From Actinoalloteichus_B caeruleus (GTDB taxonomy: Bacteria; Actinomycetota; Actinomycetes; Mycobacteriales; Pseudonocardiaceae): DNA of 64,000 bases. Below, piece by piece: positions 35,633 to 45,185 of the stretch; position 1 is the first letter of the stretch; each line of letters begins with the position of its first letter. A program made the translations under genes and the position numbers. The notes below the pieces were generated by a model. The model searched no databases and had not been told where the DNA came from. It saw only the letters and a list, made by a program, of their open reading frames with translations. Location of the stretch: assembly GCF_000718005.1 (NCBI RefSeq), contig NZ_JODV01000007.1; one strand, 5' to 3'.

Positions 35633-35728
35633 ACTGGAACCCGAGTCTAGGTCAATGCCTCGCACGGCTACGTACCGAGCCCGCGCCGACCGGTGCCCAC
35701 CCAGGCGCGCCGGAGCGCCTCCTCGGCG

Positions 35729-36418
35729 TCAGGAGGGGCGGACCGCCCGGTGCAGGGCCACCGCGCCACCGACGCTGTTGCGCCAGGCCACGTCGTCCCA
35801 GCCGGCCTCCGCCACCCGCTCCGCGAGCGCCCGCTGGTCAGGCCAGTCCCGGATGGACTCCGAGAGGTAGACGTAGGCGTCGGGGTTGGAGGACACGAGG
35901 CGGGCGATCCTGGGCAACGCCCGGATCAGGTAGTTCTGGTACACCACCCGGAAGGGGCGCCAGGTGGGCGTGGAGAACTCGCAGATCACCAGCCGCCCTC
36001 CCGGACGCACGACCCTGGCCAGCTCCCGCAACGCCTGGTCGGTGTCGGCCACGTTGCGCAGGCCGAACGAGATGGTGGCACCGTCGAACGCCGCGTCGGC
36101 GAAGGGGAGGCGCAGGGCGTCGGCCGCGACCATCGGGAGCCGGCGGGACTGACCACGGCGCAGCATCCCGATGGAGAAGTCAGCGGCGACCGTGAAAGCA
36201 CCTGACCTGGCCAGTTGGGCCGTCGAGACGCCGGTGCCGGCGGCGAGGTCCAGGATGCGCTCGCCAGGGCGCGGGTCCAGGGCGCGGACCATCAGGTTCC
36301 GCCAGCGCCGGTCCATGCCGAACGCCAGGACCGTGTTGGTCCGGTCGTAGTGCTGAGCGACGCCGTCGAACATCTCGGCGACGTCTCGCGGTTGCTTGTC
36401 CAGTCCAGCCCTCGGCAC
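35729..36418 (-). CDS. menG: Demethylmenaquinone methyltransferase
   Basis: MenG (UbiE family) methylates demethylmenaquinone with S-adenosylmethionine, the last ring step. The 229 residues show MFDGVAQHYDRTNTVLAFGMDRRWR, the SAM motif LDLAAGTGVSTAQLA, FADAAFDGATISFGLRNV and SNPDAYVYLSESI. The GTG at 36418 starts VPRAGLDKQPRDVAEMFD, the family-typical beginning; the frame runs further up without similarity. menJ is the next gene on the same strand after 124 bases. Confidence 0.94.
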   Translation of the reverse strand: MPRAGLDKQPRDVAEMFDGVAQHYDRTNTVLAFGMDRRWRNLMVRALDPRPGERILDLAAGTGVSTAQLARSGAFTVAADFSIGMLRRGQSRRLPMVAADALRLPFADAAFDGATISFGLRNVADTDQALRELARVVRPGGRLVICEFSTPTWRPFRVVYQNYLIRALPRIARLVSSNPDAYVYLSESIRDWPDQRALAERVAEAGWDDVAWRNSVGGAVALHRAVRPS

Positions 36419-36559
36419 GAGGACAGGGTACGTGCCACCCCGCGCCCACCGGACACGGTCGGTGACAGCCGGCCCGCCCGCCCCCCGCCGGTTCACACGG
36501 CTCGAAGTCGGGCGGGATACGGGAGAACCATTCCTCCGAAGTCCCCCATTTCCCGCCCG

Positions 36560-36593
36560 CCGTTCTTCGGTGGGCACGGCCGCCGAAGAACGG
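36560..36593. repeat. Inverted repeat, 11-base arms
   Basis: The arms ccgttcttcgg (36560-36570) and ccgaagaacgg (36583-36593) are perfect complements around a 12-base loop. It lies about 140 bases upstream of menG. It could be an operator or a hairpin in a leader; there is no T run. Confidence 0.45.
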
Positions 36594-37142
36594 TCACCTT
36601 TCCCCACGACCACCCCCGACAATTCATCTCCTCGTCCGCCTTGGCGAAGGAACGGTTTCCGGAACGTCCCACCAATCGGACACGTGCCGAATTCCAGGAA
36701 CTCCTGAGGAATTCCCGAACACCGCCTCGGAATCCGGGGACCGGTCGCGGAGGAGAAGACTCGGTCATTTCCGCTCCCCCCTTGGAGCGGCATTCGGGAC
36801 GTCCGGATCGGATGTGGCCGCCGGCAGTGGGAGGACGCCTCCAGACCCGCGAGATGCCCACCCGGGAGGCCTCCCGACCTGCCCCGACTCCCGCCACCGC
36901 TGGCCCTGGCCCGCGCCGCGAACCGGACGTCGACCACCTCACCAACGGGAGCGAGTGACCCGGTACCGACGAATCCGCGACTCCGGCACCACTGCCGAAA
37001 ACCGGGCTCCGAACCGAGGCAACCATTCGGCCCCCGAAACGTCCCCGACCGCCGGAGACGGCGACCACGGTGTGGGAGGCACCACAGGGAGCCTTGGCCA
37101 TCAGCCGTTTTCGAGACCCCGACCACAAAGCTTCACGAAAGC

Positions 37143-37162
37143 GTCACACGGCGCAGTGTGAC
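37143..37162. repeat. Inverted repeat gtcacac / gtgtgac
   Basis: The perfect 7-base arms (37143-37149 and 37156-37162) flank ggcgca, about 190 bases upstream of the secreted esterase. The form is that of a dimeric regulator operator. Confidence 0.4.
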
Positions 37163-37354
37163 TCCAGTGACATGACCGATATCACCTTTGATTGGAGGCA
37201 ACCTACCCCCTTCTCGGATCTCCGCCGGGAACGCGGGTCCCACCCCGCGCCGGGCGACCACCCCTCCTCCGCGGCCCTCGCCAACCCCAGAAAAATGTGA
37301 TATCTCTTTATTCGTCGGCGGACCAGCCGCGACACGACGACAGGGGGAAAGAGC

Positions 37355-38530
37355 GTGCTTGGATCTTCCGCGGCGCGGCGGACCCGGCCCGAGGGCCGCC
37401 AGTGGCGTCCCCACTTCGGGTCATCGAGGAGCGTGGCGAGCCGTCGAGCGCTCGTGCCGCTCCTCGCCACCGCGATCGGCCTGGCACCCGCGGTGACGGC
37501 CCACGCCACCGAGAGCACCGCGATCGGCCGGACCGGCACCATCGGTCCCGACCAGTCCGTCACCGTCGACGCCAGGGACGGCACCACCCTGCACGGGAGC
37601 CTCCGGCTTCCCGAGAACCCCGACCGGCCGGGACCGGCGGCGCTGTTGATCCCCGGCAGCGGTCCCACCGACCGCGACGGGAACCAGCCGGGCCTGGAGG
37701 CCAACACACTGCTGTCCGTCGCGGACACGCTGTCCGGCAGCGGGGTCGCCACCCTCCGGTACGACAAGTTCGGCAGTGGTGAGACAGGTGCCGACCCCGA
37801 CCTCGACCCGGCCTCGCTCGAGTTCGACCTGTTCGTCGAACACGCCGCCGACGCCCTCGGGTTCCTCGCCGACCAGCCCGGTGTCGATCCCGACCGGCTC
37901 ATGGTGGTCGGGCACAGCGAGGGGGGCCTGATCGCGCTGGTGCTGGCGAACGGTCAGGAGGAGACCGCGCCCTCGGTCTCCTCGCTCGCGCTGCTCGCCC
38001 CCGCCAGCCTGCCCTACCTCACCACCATCCAGCTCCAGTTGCGTGAGCAGATCCCGGAGTGGCCTGGGCGGGGCCTGATCCCCGAGTCCCGGGTGGAGCC
38101 GCTGCTCGACGCCCTCGACGACACCGTCGAGGCCATCCGCGAGACGGGCGAGATACCGCCCTGGATGCCCGCCGAGTTCTACTACCTCGGCATCTTCCAC
38201 CCGAGCAGCCTCCGCTTCCTCGTCACCGCCGACCACCACGACCCCAGGGAGCTGGCCGGGGAGGTCCCCGCCGAGGTGCCCGTGCTGCTGGCCTGCGCCG
38301 GTTCCGACATCCAGGTCCCCTGCTCCATGGTCGACGAGGTCCGCTCGGCGCTGGACGACCGTCCCGCCGGGACCCTCCGGTACACCCGGCTCCCCCAGGT
38401 CAACCACGTCCTCAAGGAGGTCGGCTCCAACGGCTCGGACGGCAGCGAGTACGGGGATCCGCTCCCCTTCTCCCGCCGGCTGCGCGCCGAGCTCTCGGTG
38501 TTCTCCCTCCGGCACCTCTGGCTGGGCTGA
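37355..38530 (+). CDS. Secreted alpha/beta hydrolase (esterase-like)
   Basis: The 391 residues begin with a long basic leader and a hydrophobic stretch ending in VTAHA (near residue 50), consistent with export. The alpha/beta-hydrolase core follows: LLIPGSGPTDRDGN for the oxyanion hole, RYDKFGSGET, the nucleophile serine in GHSEGG (near residue 187), and a late histidine in LPQVNHVLK. The acid is probably in ACAGSDIQVP. The GTG at 37355 has a ribosome site (gggggaaag). Family members are serine esterases or peptidases of unknown substrate. It is an accessory gene within the menaquinone block. Confidence 0.78.
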   Translation: MLGSSAARRTRPEGRQWRPHFGSSRSVASRRALVPLLATAIGLAPAVTAHATESTAIGRTGTIGPDQSVTVDARDGTTLHGSLRLPENPDRPGPAALLIPGSGPTDRDGNQPGLEANTLLSVADTLSGSGVATLRYDKFGSGETGADPDLDPASLEFDLFVEHAADALGFLADQPGVDPDRLMVVGHSEGGLIALVLANGQEETAPSVSSLALLAPASLPYLTTIQLQLREQIPEWPGRGLIPESRVEPLLDALDDTVEAIRETGEIPPWMPAEFYYLGIFHPSSLRFLVTADHHDPRELAGEVPAEVPVLLACAGSDIQVPCSMVDEVRSALDDRPAGTLRYTRLPQVNHVLKEVGSNGSDGSEYGDPLPFSRRLRAELSVFSLRHLWLG

Positions 38531-38641
38531 CGCCGTCGGACTGGCCGGACCACCCTCGCGAGCAGCTCTTTCACCCGCTCGCGGGGGGTGGCCCGCCCTA
38601 GACTGGGCGCCGTCCACGGCGGACGACCCGGGGGTGGCCAG

Positions 38642-39871
38642 ATGGACGAGAGCGCCGACCCGGTCCAGATCGGACACCGCGTGCGCGTGACCCGGCGCCG
38701 CCGGGGGCTCACCCAGGAAGCCGTCGCCAGGCGGGCCGGGATCAGCAGGCCGTACCTGGCGCTGTTGGAGTCGGGTCAACGCCGGTTCGACAGGAGTGGT
38801 CTCCTCACCGCCCTCGCCTCGGCGCTGTCCTGCTCCACCGTCGACCTCACCGGCGAACCCCACCCGTCCGCCGATCCCTCCGGCACGGCGGCGCTGTCGC
38901 TCCTACCGGCCATCACCGCGGCCCTCTACGGCTGCGACCTCGACGACGCACCCGACCAGGAGACCCGACCGGTCGCCGAACTGCTCGCCTCGGCGCACCG
39001 CGCCAACAGGCACCGGGACGCCGCCCGCTACGGGGCCTCGGCTGCCGGCCTGGCGCCGTTGCTCACCGAACTGCACGTCGTCGCCGCCCACGGGCGGGAC
39101 GAGGAACGGCGGCAGGCGCTGCGCGGCCTGGCGTTGGCCTGCTACGTCGCCTTCAGCCTGACCAGGAACCTCGGTCACCCCGAACTCGCCGGCGAGGCGG
39201 CCCGACGCTGCTACCGGGCCGCGCGGCGGCTGGAGGAGCCGGCCTACCTCGCCTTCGCGGCCTGGCAGTACGGCACCGCGCTCGAACGGCTCGGCGCGCA
39301 CCGGCGGGTACGGGCGCTGCTGGAGCGGACCGTGGACGAGGTGGCGGCCAGGGCCGACCCGACGGCCGAGGACACCAGCGTCGCCCAGGCGTACGGGATG
39401 GTGCACCTGGCGGCCGGCCTGCACGAGGCCAGGACCGGCGGCACCGGGGCCGAGCACCTCGAGGAGGCGGCGGCACTGGCCGCGCGCACGGGCGAGGGCG
39501 GCTTCCTCCGCCTGCACTGGGGGCCGACGAACGTCGCCCTCTGGCGGCTGGCCACCGAGGCGGAGGCTGGCGACGGGCCGGCCGCGGCCGAACGGTTCCG
39601 GCGGTCGGGGGTCGACCCCGGTGCCCTCGGCTCGCCGGAACGCCTCGGTGCGCACCACCTGGACCAGGCGTTGGCCTGGGGGCAGGCCGGCGGTTGCCGG
39701 GACGCCGACGCCATCCGCTGCCTCCGACTCGCCGAACGCGCGGCCCCCACCCGCACCAGGCACGACGCGAGGGCGTGCGAACTGCTCGACGACCTCCTGG
39801 CCCGGGCTCCCCGCGCCAGCGCGGAGCTGACCTGCCTCCGGGTGAGGTTCCACCCCTCGCACCGAGAGTGA
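38642..39871 (+). CDS. Xre-type regulator with a helical-repeat tail
   Basis: An Xre helix-turn-helix domain occupies residues about 8-62 (RRRRGLTQEAVARRAGISRP). The remaining 340 residues are alpha-helical, Ala/Arg/Leu-rich and probably form TPR-like repeats that bind a ligand or protein. The ATG at 38642 gives 409 residues. The small protein gene at 39966 follows on the same strand after 94 bases, so the two form a likely module. The target is unknown. Its form resembles the regulator at 46904-48097, though the tails differ. Confidence 0.75.
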   Translation: MDESADPVQIGHRVRVTRRRRGLTQEAVARRAGISRPYLALLESGQRRFDRSGLLTALASALSCSTVDLTGEPHPSADPSGTAALSLLPAITAALYGCDLDDAPDQETRPVAELLASAHRANRHRDAARYGASAAGLAPLLTELHVVAAHGRDEERRQALRGLALACYVAFSLTRNLGHPELAGEAARRCYRAARRLEEPAYLAFAAWQYGTALERLGAHRRVRALLERTVDEVAARADPTAEDTSVAQAYGMVHLAAGLHEARTGGTGAEHLEEAAALAARTGEGGFLRLHWGPTNVALWRLATEAEAGDGPAAAERFRRSGVDPGALGSPERLGAHHLDQALAWGQAGGCRDADAIRCLRLAERAAPTRTRHDARACELLDDLLARAPRASAELTCLRVRFHPSHRE

Positions 39872-39965
39872 CCGATGTAACACCGGCTGTGACAACGTCC
39901 CGTACAGTGCGGCGACCGGCGGCGCCGGTCCTCATCAGCCACGCTCACCAGTCGGGGGACTTGTC

Positions 39966-40457
39966 ATGAGCGAGAACGCCACCACCCGTCCACACCGTCC
40001 GCGTCAGGACCACCACGTGGGGCTGCCCTTCGTACTGGAGTCACGTGACGTGCTGCGCGGCTACCCGGTGCGGTGCCGGGTGGCGACCGACGCGGCGCGG
40101 AGCCTCGTGATCGTGACCGTGGCGGCGTGGCCGGAGTCCGGGGACCGCCAGGTCGAGCTCGCGTTGGACCACGGGCAGGCCCGGTTCGCCGCCGGGCGGC
40201 TGCGCAGTCGGACGGACGGGTGCGCGGTGGCCTCCCACCACGGCGCGGTGACCGCGGCGCTGTCGATCAGCACGAACCGGTGGCGCCACGCCCCGGTGAC
40301 GGTGCTCGACGTGGTGGTCACCGGGAGTCCGGTGACCGTAGTCCTGGCGGACTCCCGGGTGGACGAGTTGGGGGAGGCGCTGCGGCTGGCAGCCGACCGC
40401 CTGCTCCCGCACCGGCCCCAGCCGGTCGAGCGGACCCCGCTCGCGGCGACGGGCTGA
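39966..40457 (+). CDS. Small alpha/beta protein of unknown function
   Basis: This 163-residue protein has no signal peptide or membrane segment. It alternates beta strands (LVIVTVAAW, VTVLDVVVTGSPVTVVLA) with amphipathic helices (GQARFAAGRLR, VDELGEALRLAADRLL). I do not recognise a family. The order strand, QAR-helix, paired strands, then an ELGEAL-type final helix resembles the proteins at 46256-46693 and 48229-48786, suggesting a distant shared fold. It lies directly behind an Xre-type regulator, as one of those does. Confidence 0.6.
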   Translation: MSENATTRPHRPRQDHHVGLPFVLESRDVLRGYPVRCRVATDAARSLVIVTVAAWPESGDRQVELALDHGQARFAAGRLRSRTDGCAVASHHGAVTAALSISTNRWRHAPVTVLDVVVTGSPVTVVLADSRVDELGEALRLAADRLLPHRPQPVERTPLAATG

Positions 40458-40468
40458 GGAACACGGGG

Positions 40469-40939
40469 TCAGGCAGGGGCGGCCGCCGCCCGCATCGGGC
40501 GGCGCAGCCACCAGATCAGCAGGCACAGGACGATCCACAGCCCGGTGACCACTCCCACCACGGGCACCACCCCGAGCCCGAACCCCCGCCCGGCCACCCG
40601 GACGAGGTCCGGGTTCTCCTGGTCGTACTCGACCCGGACGAGGTTCCCGCGTTCGAGGCCGTCCGGGTAGAGCACTCCGGTGGCCGGGCTGTGGACCGCG
40701 CCGTCGCTGGCGTGGTAGCGCACGAGCGTGCGGAAACCGGACACGGAGAGCACCTCGGCCGTGGTCTCCCCCAGGTTCTGGTCGATGTTCCGGTCGTTGC
40801 TCCACGCTCCGAGGACCAGCAGCGAACCCAGCAGGGTGCCGAGCAGCCCGGTCACCGCCAGACCGACCACCGACCACCTGCGGGGTCGGGACAACCCGCC
40901 CCACCTCGCTCCGCGGGGTGCGTCACGCTTCTCGGGCAC
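40469..40939 (-). CDS. DUF3592-like membrane protein
   Basis: This 156-residue protein has two membrane segments (about 25-45 and 125-150). Between them lies an extracytoplasmic beta domain with TTAEVLSVSGFRTLVRYHASDG, YPDGLERGNLVRVEYDQENPDLVRVAG, the pattern of DUF3592 proteins. The GTG at 40939 is chosen because it precedes the basic start MPEKRDAPRG. It is convergent with the previous gene and follows menD on the same strand after 91 bases. Function unknown. Confidence 0.7.
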   Translation of the reverse strand: MPEKRDAPRGARWGGLSRPRRWSVVGLAVTGLLGTLLGSLLVLGAWSNDRNIDQNLGETTAEVLSVSGFRTLVRYHASDGAVHSPATGVLYPDGLERGNLVRVEYDQENPDLVRVAGRGFGLGVVPVVGVVTGLWIVLCLLIWWLRRPMRAAAAPA

Positions 40940-41030
40940 GGCAGCGAAGTCTAGTCGGCGGTGCCGCCGCCCGGCCGGACACGTCGGCCCCCGGACGGAC
41001 CACGTCTCGGGGCGCGGACCGGCCGGATCC

Positions 41031-42788
41031 TCACCTCTCGGGGAGCGCTCGGCGCACGGCCGCCCGCAGCCGGTCGTGGAGGTCGCGGAGCCGGCCCCGG
41101 TCGACCCGCACCTCCACCACGCGGAGTCCGCGCACCGTCGCCAGGGCGGCCGCGAACTCCTCGCGGTCGCGCGCCCTCGTGTGGGGGACGCCGTACCCGG
41201 CGCAGAGTGCGCCGAGGTCAGCGCCGTGCGGTGTTCCGAACACCCGCTCGAAACCGTGCCGGGAGTCGGGCTCGCCCTGTTCGAGCAGTTCGAAGATCCC
41301 GCCACCGTCGTCGTTGACGACCACCAGGGTCAGGTCGGGTCGTCGTTCCGCCGGCCCGATCAGCAGACCGTTGACGTCGTGGAGGAAGGTCAGGTCCCCC
41401 AGCAACGCGTAGCCGCTCGTCGCGCCGTCGTCCCGGCTGGCCGCTCCGAGCACCGCGCCGGCGGCGGTGGAGACGGCGCCGTCGATACCGGCGAGCCCCC
41501 GGTTGGCCAGGGTGCGTGTCCGCTGCCCGCCCCCCGCGACGAGGTCCACGTCGCGGATCGGGTTCGAGGAGCCGAGGAAGACGACCGACTCGGGTCCAGC
41601 CGTGTCCATGAGCTCCCTGGCCACGTGCAGGCCGGTCGGCCACTCCTCGGCCGCCAGGAATCCGTCGACGGCGGCGGCGGTCGCCGCGTCCGCCTCCCGC
41701 CAGGCGGCGAACCAGTCGGGGTCGGCGTGCGAGACGAGTTCGTGGCCGGCGGGGCTGTCCAGGTCGGTGTCGTCCAGCCCCGGGTGGACCCGCCGCGCCA
41801 CGTACTGCGGGTCCGGCCAGTTCTCCGGGTCGGCGACCATGTGGACCGTGCCGGCGCCGCGCAGCAACCGTTGGACGCCCCGGCTGAGGGTTGGTCGTCC
41901 GACGACGAGCACGGCATCCGGCATGAGCCGCTCCGGGAGCGCTCCGGAGTTCAGCAGCAGCATGCCGTGCCTGACCAGCGTGGGGGCCAGCCCCGCGTTG
42001 GCGGACGGTTCCGCCAGCAGGGGCCAGTTCACCCGTTTCGCCAGGGCTGCGACGCCGTCGAGGGCGCCGACCGGCCCCTCCCCCGCGACGACCAGGGTCC
42101 GGGGGGAGAGACCTGCCAACGCCGCGCCCCCGTCGGCTCCCTGCGCGCTCTGGGGAGCCAGGGTGACCGTCCAGGCGCCGCAGTCCGGGCGCCCGGCCAG
42201 CGAGTCCGGCCAGTCCGGCTGGTCCCGCTCCGGGCGGTGCGGGACCAGAGGTTCCCGGAACGGGATGTTGAGGTGCGCCGGGCGCCCGGCGTGCAGGGGT
42301 ACGGCGGCGCGGCACAGCAGGCTGCGCCACACCGCGTTCCGCCCGGCGCGCCGTTCGGCCAGGGGGAAGGCCGTGGTGCTGACCAGCGGCCCGAACAGGC
42401 CGTGTTGCAGGGTCGTCTGGTTCGCCCCGGTGCCCAACAGCTCCGGTGGCCGGTCCGCGGTGACGACGAGCAGCGGCTCGCCCGCGTGGTACGCCTCCAT
42501 CATCGCCGGCTGCATGTTCCCGGCGGCGGTTCCGGAGGTGCACACCACGGCCGCGAAGCCCGTGCGGCTGTGGCGGGCGCCCAACCCCTTGCTGATGCCC
42601 AGCGCGAGGAAGGCCGCGGAACGTTCGTCCACCCGCACGTGCAACGCGACCCGCCCCGCCTCGGCCGCGTCGTGCAGCGCGTAGGCCAGCGGGGCGTTCC
42701 TGGAGCCGGGGCACAGGACGACGTGCCGCATCCCGTTGCGGATCAGCTCGTCGACGATGACCGTGGCTTGCGCCGTCGAGGGATTCAT
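41031..42788 (-). CDS. menD: 2-succinyl-5-enolpyruvyl-6-hydroxy-3-cyclohexene-1-carboxylate synthase
   Basis: MenD is a thiamine-diphosphate enzyme that joins isochorismate and 2-oxoglutarate. The 585 residues carry VLCPGSRNAPLAYAL with the substrate-binding arginine, the VVCTSGTAAGNMQPAMMEAYH segment, and the C-terminal TPP motif ending VVNDDGGGIFELLEQ. Its ATG at 42788 overlaps the menB stop (ATGA). The 2-oxoglutarate it uses is also the substrate of KorAB. Confidence 0.96.
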   Translation of the reverse strand: MNPSTAQATVIVDELIRNGMRHVVLCPGSRNAPLAYALHDAAEAGRVALHVRVDERSAAFLALGISKGLGARHSRTGFAAVVCTSGTAAGNMQPAMMEAYHAGEPLLVVTADRPPELLGTGANQTTLQHGLFGPLVSTTAFPLAERRAGRNAVWRSLLCRAAVPLHAGRPAHLNIPFREPLVPHRPERDQPDWPDSLAGRPDCGAWTVTLAPQSAQGADGGAALAGLSPRTLVVAGEGPVGALDGVAALAKRVNWPLLAEPSANAGLAPTLVRHGMLLLNSGALPERLMPDAVLVVGRPTLSRGVQRLLRGAGTVHMVADPENWPDPQYVARRVHPGLDDTDLDSPAGHELVSHADPDWFAAWREADAATAAAVDGFLAAEEWPTGLHVARELMDTAGPESVVFLGSSNPIRDVDLVAGGGQRTRTLANRGLAGIDGAVSTAAGAVLGAASRDDGATSGYALLGDLTFLHDVNGLLIGPAERRPDLTLVVVNDDGGGIFELLEQGEPDSRHGFERVFGTPHGADLGALCAGYGVPHTRARDREEFAAALATVRGLRVVEVRVDRGRLRDLHDRLRAAVRRALPER

Positions 42789-43654
42789 GGACGTTTGGGG
42801 AACCGGCCGAAGTCGGGCTTGCGCTTCTCGCGGTAGGCGTCGCGACCCTCCTGGGCCTCCTCCGTCATGTAGAAGAGCAGCGTGGAGTCACCGGCGAGCT
42901 GCTGGACGCCGGCCAGTCCGTCGTCGGCCGCGTTGTGGGAGGCCTTGAGCATCCGCAACGCCAGTGGGGAGTGCTGGAGCATCCGCCTGGCCCAGTCGAC
43001 GGTCTCGCGCTCGAGGTCGACCAGCGGCACCACCGTGTTGACCAGCCCCATGTCGAGGGCCTCCTGGGCTCCGTACTGGCGGCACAGGTACCAGATCTCG
43101 CGGGACTTCTTCTGGCCGACGATCCTGGCCAGCAAGCCGGAGCCGTAACCGCCGTCGAAGGAGCCGACCTGGGGTCCCGTCTGGCCGAAACGGGCGTTGT
43201 CGGCGGCGATGGTGAGGTCGCAGACGATGTGCAGCACGTGGCCCCCGCCGATGGCGTAACCGGCCACCATCGCGATCACGGGTTTGGGGAGGCGGCGGAT
43301 CTGGACCTGGAGGTCCAGGACGTTGAGCCGCCCGATCCCCCTGCGGGCCACCTCGTCGTCGCCGAGGTAGCCGTCGTCGCCGCGGATGCGCTGGTCTCCG
43401 CCGGAGCAGAACGCCAGATCGCCCTGACCGGTGAGGATGATGACCCCCACCTCGTCGTCGTCCCTGGCCCGGTTGAACGCGTCCGACAGCTCGAAGAGCG
43501 TCTGGGGTCGGAACGCGTTGCGGACCCGGGGGCGGTTGATGGTGATCTTCGCTATGCCCTCGGCGATCTCATAACGGATGTCCTGGTAGTCGCCGAGCTG
43601 CTGCCACTCGCAGGCCAGCTCGATCGAGGAGTGTGCGGGATCGGTGGACGTCAC
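42785..43654 (-). CDS. menB: 1,4-dihydroxy-2-naphthoyl-CoA synthase
   Basis: MenB closes the naphthoquinone ring from o-succinylbenzoyl-CoA. In 289 residues the crotonase fold is clear: AFCSGGDQRIRG for the oxyanion hole, GYAIGGGHVLHIVCDLTIAADNARFGQTG, and the tail motif EKRKPDFGRFPK. The GTG at 43654 is the start. It is divergent from menE and followed by menD. Confidence 0.97.
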   Translation of the reverse strand: MTSTDPAHSSIELACEWQQLGDYQDIRYEIAEGIAKITINRPRVRNAFRPQTLFELSDAFNRARDDDEVGVIILTGQGDLAFCSGGDQRIRGDDGYLGDDEVARRGIGRLNVLDLQVQIRRLPKPVIAMVAGYAIGGGHVLHIVCDLTIAADNARFGQTGPQVGSFDGGYGSGLLARIVGQKKSREIWYLCRQYGAQEALDMGLVNTVVPLVDLERETVDWARRMLQHSPLALRMLKASHNAADDGLAGVQQLAGDSTLLFYMTEEAQEGRDAYREKRKPDFGRFPKRP

Positions 43655-43885
43655 CCGCTCAGGCTAACTATTCCCGAAGCGGCCCCACACCACGGCGTTG
43701 CCGTGAATCGGTCACGGGCAGCGACCGACGTGGAGCCGCCATCGCTCACGGGGTGCCGTTCCCGCCGCGTCCGGGTCGGAGACGGCCGGTCGCGTGAGCG
43801 GTGTCTCACCGGTCCGGGGGCACCGGCCCCGCCGCCCGGGGCTACCGTCGCCGCGTCGGGCACCGGATGGGCGAGGATCGGGCAG

Positions 43886-45121
43886 ATGGACACGAACGAG
43901 GGGACCGACCGCCGGCGGCTGGTCGTGGTGCGGGGCGCTGACCGCGTCGACGCGGTGCCGGCGCTGCTCGCCGAGCTGGATCGGGCGCTGGCCGGTCGGA
44001 GCGCGGTGTTGCCGCTCCCGAGCGGGCCGGCCCCGGAGGTGGCGCGGCTGGCGGCGGCGTTGCTGCCGGCGGAGCCCGTGGAGGACGACACGGCCTTGGT
44101 CGTCCCCACCTCGGGGTCGACCGGCCTCCCCAAGGGGGTTCGCCTGACCGCGTCCGCGTTGCGGAGTTCGGCCGAGGCCACGCACGCGCGGCTGGGTGGT
44201 GGGGGGACCTGGTTGCTCGCCCTGCCCGCCACGCACATCGCCGGGGTCCAGGTGCTGGTGCGTTCCCTGCTCGCCTCCGCCGAGCCGGTGGTGATGGCCG
44301 GCCGGGGCGGCTTCCGCCCGGTGGAGTTCGCCGAGGCCGCCGGACGGGCGCTCGCCAGGGAGGGCCGCCACTACACCGCGCTGGTGCCCACCCAGCTCAG
44401 CCGCGTGCTGTCCGAGGGCGGGGACGCGGTCCGCGCCCTCGCCCGGTTCGACGCGGTGCTGCTCGGCGGCGCGGCCTGCCCGCCCGCCTTGTTGGCCCGG
44501 GCGAGGGCGGCGGGAGTCCCGGTGGTCACGACCTACGGGATGAGTGAGACGGCCGGGGGCTGCGTCTACGACGGCCGGCCCCTCCCCGGCGTGCGGTTCC
44601 GCCTCGCCGACGATCCCCGGACGTCCCCCGCCGACCTGGTGACCGGGGACGGGGTTGGTGTCGTCGAGCTGGCTGGCCCGGTGCTGGCCGCCGGTTACCG
44701 CCTGGACCCCGACGCCACCTCGGCCGCGTTCCGGGACGGGTGGTTCCGCACGGGGGATCTCGGTCGCCACGACGGGGAGGGAACGCTGGAGATCATCGGG
44801 CGGCACGACGACCTCATCAACAGCGGCGGCCTCAAGATCGCCCCGGTGCTGGTCGAGCGCGCCCTGACGGCCGTCGAGTCGGTTCGGGAGGCGTGCGTCG
44901 TCGGGCTCCCGGACGCGGAGTGGGGTCAGGCCGTCGTCGCCGTGGTGGTGGGGGAGCCGACGGCCGCGCCACCCGACCCGGCCGAACTCCGAGCCGCCGT
45001 TCGGGACCAGTTGGGAGCCGCGGCGACACCCAAGGTGGTGCGGGTGGTCGCGGAACTCCCGTCGCGGGGCCCCGGCAAGGTGGACCGGGCGGCGGTGGTC
45101 GCGCTGTTCGGCGGGCGCTGA
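43886..45121 (+). CDS. menE: o-Succinylbenzoate-CoA ligase
   Basis: MenE activates o-succinylbenzoate with ATP and CoA. The adenylate-forming signature TSGSTGLPKGV, the YGMSETAGGCVYDG motif and GWFRTGDLG with the hinge are all present. The 411 residues fit the short actinobacterial type. ATG at 43886 starts after a likely shared promoter with menB (231-base gap). Confidence 0.94.
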   Translation: MDTNEGTDRRRLVVVRGADRVDAVPALLAELDRALAGRSAVLPLPSGPAPEVARLAAALLPAEPVEDDTALVVPTSGSTGLPKGVRLTASALRSSAEATHARLGGGGTWLLALPATHIAGVQVLVRSLLASAEPVVMAGRGGFRPVEFAEAAGRALAREGRHYTALVPTQLSRVLSEGGDAVRALARFDAVLLGGAACPPALLARARAAGVPVVTTYGMSETAGGCVYDGRPLPGVRFRLADDPRTSPADLVTGDGVGVVELAGPVLAAGYRLDPDATSAAFRDGWFRTGDLGRHDGEGTLEIIGRHDDLINSGGLKIAPVLVERALTAVESVREACVVGLPDAEWGQAVVAVVVGEPTAAPPDPAELRAAVRDQLGAAATPKVVRVVAELPSRGPGKVDRAAVVALFGGR

Positions 45122-45185
45122 CCCCCCGGACCTCCACCGCCCTCGGCCGAGCCCCGGCCCGCCACCGCGGGTCGGCCCCCGCCGC

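Larger units (their letters stand above)
36419..37354. other. 936-base gap with inverted repeats, no convincing gene
   Basis: This is the longest gene-free stretch, between the start of menG and the start of the secreted esterase, so both promoters lie in it. It is less GC-rich than the coding DNA and contains two strong inverted repeats (36560-36593 and 37143-37162). Frames in it have no ribosome sites and random composition. Confidence 0.5.

Noticed and set aside
33868..36195. 775-codon plus-strand frame opposite the menJ-like and menG genes
   Set aside because: It covers two clearly coding minus-strand genes and a terminator hairpin, and has random composition.
36493..37128. 211-codon minus-strand frame upstream of menG
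   Set aside because: No ribosome site, no domains, Gly/Arg/Ser-rich random composition, and it crosses a strong inverted repeat.
37172..37300. Small open frame before the esterase
   Set aside because: About 42 codons, no ribosome site and no similarity; more likely leader DNA.
42935..43885. Long upstream extension of the menE frame over menB
   Set aside because: It is antisense to menB and lacks similarity; MenE similarity and a sensible ATG begin at 43886.
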